Under the pieces are notes generated by a model. The model ran no database searches and was not told where the DNA came from. It saw only the letters and a program-made list of their open reading frames with translations. This document shows positions 38,701 to 49,985 of a stretch of 64,000 nucleotides of DNA, piece by piece (position 1 is the stretch's first letter; each line of letters begins with the position of its first letter). The stretch is from Orychophragmus violaceus (Eukaryota; Streptophyta; Magnoliopsida; Brassicales; Brassicaceae): assembly GCA_030180135.1 (NCBI GenBank), contig CM058240.1:70427581-70491580 (forward strand). Direction: 5' to 3'. A program made the position numbers and the translations under genes.

Positions 38701-41189
38701 ATGTGTCATGGATTAGAGAAATTAGGTGAGGTAAGACAACTATAAGTTAGTTTTTGCATGCTCTTAAAGGTAGAATGAGAAGCATGTTATACAAGTTTAT
38801 GTTCACTTTAAACACCCCTAAGTAACCCTACTAACAGACAAGAAAGAAACTTTGATCTTCTAAAATGTCCTATGAGAATCCTAAACAAAACTTTTTTACC
38901 AAAACTTCTTGAAACATATGTGTCATGGATTAGAGAAATTAGGTGAGGTAAGACAACTATAAGTTAGTTTTTGCATGCTCTTAAAGGTAGAATGAGAAGC
39001 ATGTTATACAAGTTTTTGTTCACTTTAAACACCCCCCTAAATAACCCTATTAACAGACAAGAAAGAAACTTTGATCTTCTAAAATGTCCTATGAGAATCC
39101 TAAACAAAACATTTTTACCAAAATTTCTTGAAACATATGTGTCATGGATTAGAGAAATTAGGTGAGGTAAGACAACTATAAGATAGTTTTTGTATGCTCT
39201 TAAAGGAAGAATGACAAGAATGTTATACAAGTTTATGTTCTTTTAAACACCCCTAAGTAACACTACTAACAGACAAGAAAGAAACTTTGATCTACTAAAA
39301 TGTCCTATGAGAATCCTAAACAAAACATTTTTACCAAAACTTCTTGAAACATATGTGTCATGGATTAGAGAAATTAGGTGAGGTAAGACAACTATAAGTT
39401 AGTTTTTGCATGCTCTTAAAGGTAGATTGAGAAGCATGTTATACAAGTTTATGTTCACTTTAAACACCCCTAAGTAACCCTACTAACAGACAAGAAAGAA
39501 ACTTTGATCTTCTAAAATGTCCTATGAGAATCCTAAACAAAACTTTTTTACCAAAACTTCTTGAAACATATGTGTCATGGATTAGAGAAATTAGGTGAGG
39601 TAAGACAACTATAAGTTAGTTTTTTGGCATGCTCTTAAAGGTAGAATGAGAAGCATGTTATACAAGTTTTTGTTCACTTTAAACACCCCCCTAAATAACC
39701 CTATTAACAGACAAGAAAGAAACTTTGATCTTCTAAAATGTCCTATGAGAATCCTAAACAAAACATTTTTACCAAAATTTCTTGAAACATATGTGTCATG
39801 GATTAGAGAAATTAGGTGAGGTAAGACAACTATAAGATAGTTTTTGGATGCTCTTAAAGGAAGAATGACAAGAATGTTATACAAGTTTATGTTCTTTTAA
39901 ACACCCCTAAGTAACACTACTAACAGACAAAAAAGAAACTTTGATCTTCTAAAATGTCCTATGAGAATCCTAAACAAAACATTTTTACCAAAACTTCTTG
40001 AAACATATGTGTCATGGATTAGAGAAATTAGGTGAGGTAAGACAACTATAAGTTAGTTTTTGCATGCTCTTAAAGGTAGATTGAGAAGCATGTTATACAA
40101 GTTTATGTTCACTTTAAACACCCCTAAGTAACCCTACTAACAGACAAGAAAGAAACTTTGATCTTCTAAAATGTCCTATGAGAATCCTAAACAAAACATT
40201 TTTACCAAAACTTCTTGAAATATATGTGTCATGGATTAGAGAAATTAGGTGAGGTAAGACAACTATAAGTTAGTTTTTGCATGCTCTTAAAGGTAGAATG
40301 AGAAGCATGTTATACAAGTTTATGTTCACTTTAAACACCCCTAAGTAACCCTACTAACAGACAAGAAAGAAACTTTGATCTTCTAAAATGTCCTATGAGA
40401 ATCCTAAACAAAACTTTTTTACCAAAACTTCTTGAAACATATGTGTCATGGATTAGAGAAATTAGGTGAGGTAAGACAACTATAAGTTAGTTTTTGCATG
40501 CTCTTAAAGGTAGAATGAGAAGCATGTTATACAAGTTTTTGTTCACTTTAAACACCCCCCTAAATAACCCTATTAACAGACAAGAAAGAAACTTTGATCT
40601 TCTAAAATGTCCTATGAGAATCCTAAACAAAACATTTTTACCAAAATTTCTTGAAACATATGTGTCATGGATTAGAGAAATTAGGTGAGGTAAGACAACT
40701 ATAAGATAGTTTTTGTATGCTCTTAAAGGAAGAATGACAAGAATGTTATGCAAGTTTATGTTCTTTTAAACACCCCTAAGTAACACTACTAACAGACAAG
40801 AAAGAAACTTTGATCCTCTAAATTGTCCTATGAGAATCCTAAACAAAACTTTTTTACCAAAACTTCTTGAAACATATGTATCATGGATTGGAGAAATTAG
40901 GTGAGGTAAGACAACTATAAGTTAGTTTTTGCATGCTCTTAAAGGTAGAATGAGAAGCATGTTATACAAGTTTTTGTTCACTTTAAACACCCCCCTAAAT
41001 AACCCTATTAACAGACAAGAAAGAAACTTTGATCTTCTAAAATGTCCTATGAGAATCCTAAACAAAACATTTTTACCAAAATTTCTTGAAACATATGTGT
41101 CATGGATTGGAGAAATTAGGTGAGGTAAGACAACTATAAGATTGTTTTTGTATGCTCTTAAAGGAAGAATGACAAGAATGTTATACAAG

Positions 41190-43350
41190 TTTATGTTCTT
41201 TTAAACACCCCTAAGTAACACTACTAACAGACAAGAAAGAAACTTTGATCTTCTAAAATGTCCTATGAGAATCCTAAACAAAACATTTTTACCAAAACTT
41301 CTTGAAACATATGTGTCATGGATTAGAGAAATTAGGTGAGGTAAGACAACTATAAGTTAGTTTTTGCATGCTCTTAAAGGTAGATTGAGAAGCATGTTAT
41401 ACAAGTTTATGTTCACTTTAAACACCCCTAAGTAACCCTATTAACAGACAAGAAAGAAACTTTGATCTTCTAAAATGTCCTATGAGAATCCTAAACAAAA
41501 CATTTTTACCAAAACTTCTTGAAATATATGTGTCATGGATTAGAGAAATTAGGTGAGGTAAGACAACTATAAGTTAGTTTTTGCATGCTCTTAAAGGTAG
41601 AATGAGAAGCATGTTATACAAGTTTATGTTCACTTTAAACACCCCTAAGTAACCCTACTAACAGACAAGAAAGAAACTTTGATCTTCTAAAATGTCCTAT
41701 GAGAATCCTAAACAAAACTTTTTTACCAAAACTTCTTGAAACATATGTGTCATGGATTAGAGAAATTAGGTGAGGTAAGACAACTATAAGTTAGTTTTTG
41801 CATGCTCTTAAAGGTAGAATGAGAAGCATGTTATACAAGTTTTTGTTCACTTTAAACACCCCCCTAAATAACCCTATTAACAGACAAGAAAGAAACTTTG
41901 ATCTTCTAAAATGTCCTATGAGAATCCTAAACAAAACATTTTTACAAAAATTTCTTGAAACATATGTGTCATGGATTAGAGAAATTAGGTGAGGTAAGAC
42001 AACTATAAGATAGTTTTTGTATGCTCTTAAAGGAAGAATGACAAGAATGTTATACAAGTTTATGTTCTTTTAAACACCCCTAAGTAACACTACTAACAGA
42101 CAAGAAAGAAACTTTGATCTACTAAAATGTCCTATGAGAATCCTAAACAAAACATTTTTACCAAAACTTCTTGAAACATATGTGTCATGGATTAGAGAAA
42201 TTAGGTGAGGTAAGACAACTATAAGTTAGTTTTTGCATGCTCTTAAAGGTAGATTGAGAAGCATGTTATACAAGTTTATGTTCACTTTAAACACCCCTAA
42301 GTAACCCTACTAACAGACAAGAAAGAAACTTTGATCTTCTAAAATGTCCTATGAGAATCCTAAACAAAACTTTTTTACCAAAACTTCTTGAAACATATGT
42401 GTCATGGATTAGAGAAATTAGGTGAGGTAAGACAACTATAAGTTAGTTTTTTTGCATGCTCTTAAAGGTAGAATGAGAAGCATGTTATACAAGTTTTTGT
42501 TCACTTTAAACACCCCCCTAAATAACCCTATTAACAGACAAGAAAGAAACTTTGATCTTCTAAAATGTCCTATGAGAATCCTAAACAAAACATTTTTACC
42601 AAAATTTCTTGAAACATATGTGTCATGGATTAGAGAAATTAGGTGAGGTAAGACAACTATAAGATAGTTTTTGTATGCTCTTAAAGGAAGAATGACAAGA
42701 ATGTTATACAAGTTTATGTTCTTTTAAACACCCCTAAGTAACACTACTAACAGACAAGAAAGAAACTTTGATCTTCTAAAATGTCCTATGAGAATCCTAA
42801 ACAAAACATTTTTACCAAAACTTCTTGAAACATATGTGTCATGGATTAGAGAAATTAGGTGAGGTAAGACAACTATAAGTTAGTTTTTGCATGCTCTTAA
42901 AGGTAGATTGAGAAGCATGTTATACAAGTTTATGTTCACTTTAAACACCCCTAAGTAACCCTACTAACAGACAAGAAAGAAACTTTGATCTTCTAAAATG
43001 TCCTATGAGAATCCTAAACAAAACATTTTTACCAAAACTTCTTGAAATATATGTGTCATGGATTAGAGAAATTAGGTGAGGTAAGACAACTATAAGTTAG
43101 TTTTTGCATGCTCTTAAAGGTAGAATGAGAAGCATGTTATACAAGTTTATGTTCACTTTAAACACCCCTAAGTAACCCTACTAACAGACAAGAAAGAAAC
43201 TTTGATCTTCTAAAATGTCCTATGAGAATCCTAAACAAAACTTTTTTACCAAAACTTCTTGAAACATATGTGTCATGGATTAGAGAAATTAGGTGAGGTA
43301 AGATAACTATAAGTTAGTTTTTGCATGCTCTTAAAGGTAGAATGAGAAGC
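41190..43350. repeat. 2.2-kb block duplicated at +5651 bp
   Basis: Matches about 46841-49000 and shares a private change, TTTTTACAAAAATTTC in place of TTTTTACCAAAATTTC, at 41945 and 47596. Private differences include CCCTATTAAC at 41441 and AGATAACTAT near 43300, so the copies have begun to diverge. The bounds are approximate. Confidence 0.65.
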
Positions 43351-43570
43351 ATGTTATACAAGTTTTTGTTCACTTTAAACACCCCCCTAAATAACCCTAT
43401 TAACAGACAAGAAAGAAACTTTGATCTTCTAAAATGTCCTATGAGAATCCTAAACAAAACATTTTTACCAAAATTTCTTGAAACATATGTGTCATGGATT
43501 AGAGAAATTAGGTGAGGTAAGACAACTATAAGATAGTTTTTGTATGCTCTTAAAGGAAGAATGACAAGAA

Positions 43571-44870
43571 TGTTATACAAGTTTATGTTCTTTTAAACAC
43601 CCCTAAGTAACACTACTAACAGACAAGAAAGAAACTTTGATCTTCTAAAATGTCCTATGAGAATCCTAAACAAAACATTTTTACCAAAACTTCTTGAAAC
43701 ATATGTGTCATGGATTAGAGAAATTAGGTGAGGTAAGACAACTATAAGTTAGTTTTTGCATGCTCTTAAAGGTAGATTGAGAAGCATGTTATACAAGTTT
43801 ATGTTCACTTTAAACACCCCTAAGTAACCCTACTAACAGACAAGAAAGAAACTTTGATCTTCTAAAATGTCCTATGAGAATCCTAAACAAAACATTTTTA
43901 CCAAAACTTCTTGAAATATATGTGTCATGGATTAGAGAAATTAGGTGAGGTAAGACAACTATAAGTTAGTTTTTGCATGCTCTTAAAGGTAGAATGAGAA
44001 GCATGTTATACAAGTTTATGTTCACTTTAAACACCCCTAAGTAACCCTACTAACAGACAAGAAAGAAACTTTGATCTTCTAAAATGTCCTATGAGAATCC
44101 TAAACAAAACATTTTTACCAAAACTTCTTGAAATATATGTGTCATGGATTAGAGAAATTAGGTGAGGTAAGACAACTATAAGTTAGTTTTTGCATGCTCT
44201 TAAAGGTAGAATGAGAAGCATGTTATACAAGTTTATGTTCTTTTAAACACCCCTAAGTAACACTACTAACAGACAAGAAAGAAACTTTGATCTTCTAAAA
44301 TGTCCTATGAGAATCCTAAACAAAACATTTTTACCAAAACTTCTTGAAACATATGTGTCATGGATTAGAGAAATTAGGTGAGGTAAGACAACTATAAGTT
44401 AGTTTTTGCATGCTCTTAAAGGTAGATTGAGAAGCATGTTATACAAGTTTATGTTCACTTTAAACACCCCTAAGTAACCCTACTAACAGACAAGAAAGAA
44501 ACTTTGATCTTCTAAAATGTCCTATGAGAATCCTAAACAAAACATTTTTACCAAAACTTCTTGAAATATATGTGTCATGGATTAGAGAAATTAGGTGAGG
44601 TAAGACAACTATAAGTTAGTTTTTGCATGCTCTTAAAGGTAGAATGAGAAGCATGTTATACAAGTTTATGTTCACTTTAAACACCCCTAAGTAACCCTAC
44701 TAACAGACAAGAAAGAAACTTTGATCTTCTAAAATGTCCTATGAGAATCCTAAACAAAACATTTTTACCAAAACTTCTTGAAATATATGTGTCATGGATT
44801 AGAGAAATTAGGTGAGGTAAGACAACTATAAGTTAGTTTTTGCATGCTCTTAAAGGTAGAATGAGAAGCA
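43571..44870. repeat. 650-bp tandem duplication with hybrid A/C monomer
   Basis: 43571-44220 is followed by an apparently identical 44221-44870. The join creates a hybrid monomer that begins as class A (GCATGCTCTTAAAGGTAGAATGAG, about 44208) and continues as class C (GTTCTTTTAAAC, about 44238). The unit is three monomers, and its duplication explains the eight-monomer gap without a class B unit between 43321 and 45057. Confidence 0.85.
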
Positions 44871-47800
44871 TGTTATACAAGTTTATGTTCACTTTAAACA
44901 CCCCTAAGTAACCCTACTAACAGACAAGAAAGAAACTTTGATCTTCTAAAATGTCCTATGAGAATCCTAAACAAAACTTTTTTACCAAAACTTCTTGAAA
45001 CATATGTGTCATGGATTAGAGAAATTAGGTGAGGTAAGACAACTATAAGTTAGTTTTTGCATGCTCTTAAAGGTAGAATGAGAAGCATGTTATACAAGTT
45101 TTTGTTCACTTTAAACACCCCCCTAAATAACCCTATTAACAGACAAGAAAGAAACTTTGATCTTCTAAAATGTCCTATGAGAATCCTAAACAAAACATTT
45201 TTACCAAAATTTCTTGAAACATATGTGTCATGGATTAGAGAAATTAGGTGAGGTAAGACAACTATAAGATAGTTTTTGTATGCTCTTAAAGGAAGAATGA
45301 CAAGAATGTTATACAAGTTTATGTTCTTTTAAACACCCCTAAGTAACACTACTAACAGACAAGAAAGAAACTTTGATCTACTAAAATGTCCTATGAGAAT
45401 CCTAAACAAAACATTTTTACCAAAACTTCTTGAAACATATGTGTCATGGATTAGAGAAATTAGGTGAGGTAAGACAACTATAAGTTAGTTTTTGCATGCT
45501 CTTAAAGGTAGATTGAGAAGCATGTTATACAAGTTTATGTTCACTTTAAACACCCCTAAGTAACCCTACTAACAGACAAGAAAGAAACTTTGATCTTCTA
45601 AAATGTCCTATGAGAATCCTAAACAAAACTTTTTTACCAAAACTTCTTGAAACATATGTGTCATGGATTAGAGAAATTAGGTGAGGTAAGACAACTATAA
45701 GTTAGTTTTTTTGCATGCTCTTAAAGGTAGAATGAGAAGCATGTTATACAAGTTTTTGTTCACTTTAAACACCCCCCTAAATAACCCTATTAACAGACAA
45801 GAAAGAAACTTTGATCTTCTAAAATGTCCTATGAGAATCCTAAACAAAACATTTTTACCAAAATTTCTTGAAACATATGTGTCATGGATTAGAGAAATTA
45901 GGTGAGGTAAGACAACTATAAGATAGTTTTTGTATGCTCTTAAAGGAAGAATGACAAGAATGTTATACAAGTTTATGTTCTTTTAAACACCCCTAAGTAA
46001 CACTACTAACAGACAAGAAAGAAACTTTGATCTTCTAAAATGTCCTATGAGAATCCTAAACAAAACATTTTTACCAAAACTTCTTGAAACATATGTGTCA
46101 TGGATTAGAGAAATTAGGTGAGGTAAGACAACTATAAGTTAGTTTTTGCATGCTCTTAAAGGTAGATTGAGAAGCATGTTATACAAGTTTATGTTCACTT
46201 TAAACACCCCTAAGTAACCCTACTAACAGACAAGAAAGAAACTTTGATCTTCTAAAATGTCCTATGAGAATCCTAAACAAAACATTTTTACCAAAACTTC
46301 TTGAAATATATGTGTCATGGATTAGAGAAATTAGGTGAGGTAAGACAACTATAAGTTAGTTTTTGCATGCTCTTAAAGGTAGAATGAGAAGCATGTTATA
46401 CAAGTTTATGTTCACTTTAAACACCCCTAAGTAACCCTACTAACAGACAAGAAAGAAACTTTGATCTTCTAAAATGTCCTATGAGAATCCTAAACAAAAC
46501 TTTTTTACCAAAACTTCTTGAAACATATGTGTCATGGATTAGAGAAATTAGGTGAGGTAAGACAACTATAAGTTAGTTTTTGCATGCTCTTAAAGGTAGA
46601 ATGAGAAGCATGTTATACAAGTTTTTGTTCACTTTAAACACCCCCCTAAATAACCCTATTAACAGACAAGAAAGAAACTTTGATCTTCTAAAATGTCCTA
46701 TGAGAATCCTAAACAAAACATTTTTACCAAAATTTCTTGAAACATATGTGTCATGGATTAGAGAAATTAGGTGAGGTAAGACAACTATAAGATAGTTTTT
46801 GTATGCTCTTAAAGGAAGAATGACAAGAATGTTATACAAGTTTATGTTCTTTTAAACACCCCTAAGTAACACTACTAACAGACAAGAAAGAAACTTTGAT
46901 CTTCTAAAATGTCCTATGAGAATCCTAAACAAAACATTTTTACCAAAACTTCTTGAAACATATGTGTCATGGATTAGAGAAATTAGGTGAGGTAAGACAA
47001 CTATAAGTTAGTTTTTGCATGCTCTTAAAGGTAGATTGAGAAGCATGTTATACAAGTTTATGTTCACTTTAAACACCCCTAAGTAACCCTACTAACAGAC
47101 AAGAAAGAAACTTTGATCTTCTAAAATGTCCTATGAGAATCCTAAACAAAACATTTTTACCAAAACTTCTTGAAATATATGTGTCATGGATTAGAGAAAT
47201 TAGGTGAGGTAAGACAACTATAAGTTAGTTTTTGCATGCTCTTAAAGGTAGAATGAGAAGCATGTTATACAAGTTTATGTTCACTTTAAACACCCCTAAG
47301 TAACCCTACTAACAGACAAGAAAGAAACTTTGATCTTCTAAAATGTCCTATGAGAATCCTAAACAAAACTTTTTTACCAAAACTTCTTGAAACATATGTG
47401 TCATGGATTAGAGAAATTAGGTGAGGTAAGACAACTATAAGTTAGTTTTTGCATGCTCTTAAAGGTAGAATGAGAAGCATGTTATACAAGTTTTTGTTCA
47501 CTTTAAACACCCCCCTAAATAACCCTATTAACAGACAAGAAAGAAACTTTGATCTTCTAAAATGTCCTATGAGAATCCTAAACAAAACATTTTTACAAAA
47601 ATTTCTTGAAACATATGTGTCATGGATTAGAGAAATTAGGTGAGGTAAGACAACTATAAGATAGTTTTTGTATGCTCTTAAAGGAAGAATGACAAGAATG
47701 TTATACAAGTTTATGTTCTTTTAAACACCCCTAAGTAACACTACTAACAGACAAGAAAGAAACTTTGATCTACTAAAATGTCCTATGAGAATCCTAAACA

Positions 47801-49316
47801 AAACATTTTTACCAAAACTTCTTGAAACATATGTGTCATGGATTAGAGAAATTAGGTGAGGTAAGACAACTATAAGTTAGTTTTTGCATGCTCTTAAAGG
47901 TAGATTGAGAAGCATGTTATACAAGTTTTTGTTCACTTTAAACACCCCTAAGTAACCCTACTAACAGACAAGAAAGAAACTTTGATCTTCTAAAATGTCC
48001 TATGAGAATCCTAAACAAAACTTTTTTACCAAAACTTCTTGAAACATATGTGTCATGGATTAGAGAAATTAGGTGAGGTAAGACAACTATAAGTTAGTTT
48101 TTTTGCATGCTCTTAAAGGTAGAATGAGAAGCATGTTATACAAGTTTTTGTTCACTTTAAACACCCCCCTAAATAACCCTATTAACAGACAAGAAAGAAA
48201 CTTTGATCTTCTAAAATGTCCTATGAGAATCCTAAACAAAACATTTTTACCAAAATTTCTTGAAACATATGTGTCATGGATTAGAGAAATTAGGTGAGGT
48301 AAGACAACTATAAGATAGTTTTTGTATGCTCTTAAAGGAAGAATGACAAGAATGTTATACAAGTTTATGTTCTTTTAAACACCCCTAAGTAACACTACTA
48401 ACAGACAAGAAAGAAACTTTGATCTTCTAAAATGTCCTATGAGAATCCTAAACAAAACATTTTTACCAAAACTTCTTGAAACATATGTGTCATGGATTAG
48501 AGAAATTAGGTGAGGTAAGACAACTATAAGTTAGTTTTTGCATGCTCTTAAAGGTAGATTGAGAAGCATGTTATACAAGTTTATGTTCACTTTAAACACC
48601 CCTAAGTAACCCTACTAACAGACAAGAAAGAAACTTTGATCTTCTAAAATGTCCTATGAGAATCCTAAACAAAACATTTTTACCAAAACTTCTTGAAATA
48701 TATGTGTCATGGATTAGAGAAATTAGGTGAGGTAAGACAACTATAAGTTAGTTTTTGCATGCTCTTAAAGGTAGAATGAGAAGCATGTTATACAAGTTTA
48801 TGTTCACTTTAAACACCCCTAAGTAACCCTACTAACAGACAAGAAAGAAACTTTGATCTTCTAAAATGTCCTATGAGAATCCTAAACAAAACTTTTTTAC
48901 CAAAACTTCTTGAAACATATGTGTCATGGATTAGAGAAATTAGGTGAGGTAAGACAACTATAAGTTAGTTTTTGCATGCTCTTAAAGGTAGAATGAGAAG
49001 CATGTTATACAAGTTTATGTTCACTTTAAACACCCCTAAGTAACCCTACTAACATATAAGAAAGAAACTTTGATCTTCTAAAATGTCCTATGAGAATCCT
49101 AAACAAAACTTTTTTACCAAAACTTCTTGAAACATATGTGTCATGGATTAGAGAAATTAGGTGAGGTAAGACAACTATAAGTTAGTTTTTGCATGCTCTT
49201 AAAGGTAGAATGAGAAGCATGTTATACAAGTTTATGTTCACTTTAAACACCCCTAAGTAACCCTACTAACAGACAAGAAAGAAACTTTGATCTTCTAAAA
49301 TGTCCTATGAGAATCA

Positions 49317-49837
49317 TGTGAGAATTTGAGATTAGGAAGAGTTCTTGGTGAGTTCTTGAAGAGAGAAGCTCATGTACCCGATTAGGGTTTATGAGCGAGA
49401 AAGTGTGTAACCGAGAGAGTGAAGAGAGATTGAGAGTTTAGGAAATGATTCCCTTAACTTATCTTAATGTTTATGTGTTACAATGCTTATATAGAGATGA
49501 AACTAGGGTTCTGGATAGATAAAACAATAAACAAAGAAGAAGAAGACAAGAGAGTAGTAACGGCTCCAAATGTAGATAGCGACAGCTCACTGAGGAGAGA
49601 GAGTGGTGTGTTCAGCCTTGAGATCAGTCTTCCTGCGCTTCTGATTCATTCCAGACATGTTGGTACTATGTTGGGGACTTAACCAAACTATAAACAAACA
49701 AAGTCACATGTTTGTTTAGTCCCCAAATCCCAACACTTCCATAAGACATCATCCGGCCCTTCATCTCCTCATAAACCCTAACCGGCTACCTTTACTTGTC
49801 ACACACTCTTGTTACTTCTTTCTCCTTCATTCCAACA
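49317..49837 (-). repeat. 3' LTR of copia element
   Basis: 521 bp, begins TGTTGGAATG on the minus strand directly after the purine tract and ends TTCTCACA at the satellite. It appears identical to 54570-55090. The satellite beyond it would be expected to read GAATCCTAAAC but reads GAATCA before the LTR. Confidence 0.95.
49671..49726 (-). other. Two-part hairpin in LTR U3
   Basis: TTGGGGACT (49671-49679) pairs with AGTCCCCAA (49718-49726), and inside it AAACAAACA (49692-49700) pairs with TGTTTGTTT (49709-49717). The result is an 18-bp imperfect stem with a 12-nt bulge on one side and an 8-nt loop. The same structure is at 54924-54979 in the other LTR, upstream of the putative TATA box on the minus strand. 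A regulatory or small-RNA role is possible but unproven. Confidence 0.75.
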
Positions 49838-49848
49838 CTCCCCCTCAA
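49838..49848 (-). promoter_or_regulatory. Polypurine tract
   Basis: TTGAGGGGGAG on the minus strand, directly before the 3' LTR start TGTTGG. It is the RNase H-resistant primer for plus-strand DNA synthesis. Another copy at 55091-55101 sits next to the other LTR as part of the truncated second internal region. Confidence 0.92.
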
Positions 49849-49880
49849 GCTTGATCATGGAGATGAAATGATCAAGCTTG
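49846..49880 (-). other. Perfect 12-bp inverted repeat next to the polypurine tract
   Basis: CAAGCTTGATCA (49846-49857) and TGATCAAGCTTG (49869-49880) are exact reverse complements with an 11-nt loop. It lies between the RNase H stop (49986) and the 3' LTR, overlapping the start of the purine tract, and is copied at 55099-55133. In RNA it would form a strong hairpin just before the plus-strand primer. Function not known to me. Confidence 0.8.
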
Positions 49881-49985
49881 GAACCGTAGATACTTACCTC
49901 ATTAAAAACCTTGATATAGAAAAACCACTTGGGATAAAAACTATATCAAGGGAAAAAGAGTATAAGTTCTACGGCCTAGGGATCT

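Larger units (their letters stand above)
34619..48300. repeat. 7-monomer higher-order repeat zone, 1523-bp period
   Basis: Class B monomers recur at alternating spacings of 869 bp (four monomers) and 654 bp (three monomers), for example 34619, 35273, 36142, 36796, then 38102, 38971, 39625, 40494, summing to 1523 bp. The typical order is B, C, A-variant (GTAGATTGAGAAG), B, C, A-variant, A. Interruptions occur at 37448 (extra three-monomer step), 40494-40929 (a two-monomer step) and 43321-45057 (eight monomers without B). Confidence 0.85.
1..49316. repeat. Left satellite array, ~217-bp monomer, about 226 copies
   Basis: Continuous head-to-tail tandem repeat. Successive occurrences of the landmark GCTCTTAAAGG lie at 3, 219, 436, 513, 729, 946, 1165, 1382, 1601, 1820 and so on, giving periods of 216, 217 or 219 bp plus one truncated 77-bp unit. 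Three classes are separable by eye. A (217 bp) has GTTCACTTTAAACACCCCTAAG. B (219 bp) has TTTTTGTTCAC, six C's and TAAATAACCCTATT. C (216 bp) begins TATGCTC, has GACAAGAATG and GTTCTTTT. A poly-T variant (seven T instead of five before GCATGC) adds 2 bp. All monomers have the same orientation. The consensus is AT-rich and lacks CpG. I do not recognise the family; it is not the ~178-bp Arabidopsis centromere repeat. A centromeric role is inferred from array size, homogeneity and higher-order structure. Confidence 0.97.

Noticed and set aside
1..49316. CRISPR array
   Set aside because: The repeats abut with no unique spacers, are about 217 bp long, and the inserted element is a plant retrotransposon.
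1..49316. CENP-B box in the monomer
   Set aside because: The box needs CG-containing sequence (TTCG...CGGG) and the monomer consensus has no CG.
49467..49682. Plus-strand open frame of 71 codons in the LTR (and 54720-54935)
   Set aside because: It lies inside the LTR on the strand opposite to the element, is duplicated only because the LTR is, and has no recognisable domain.
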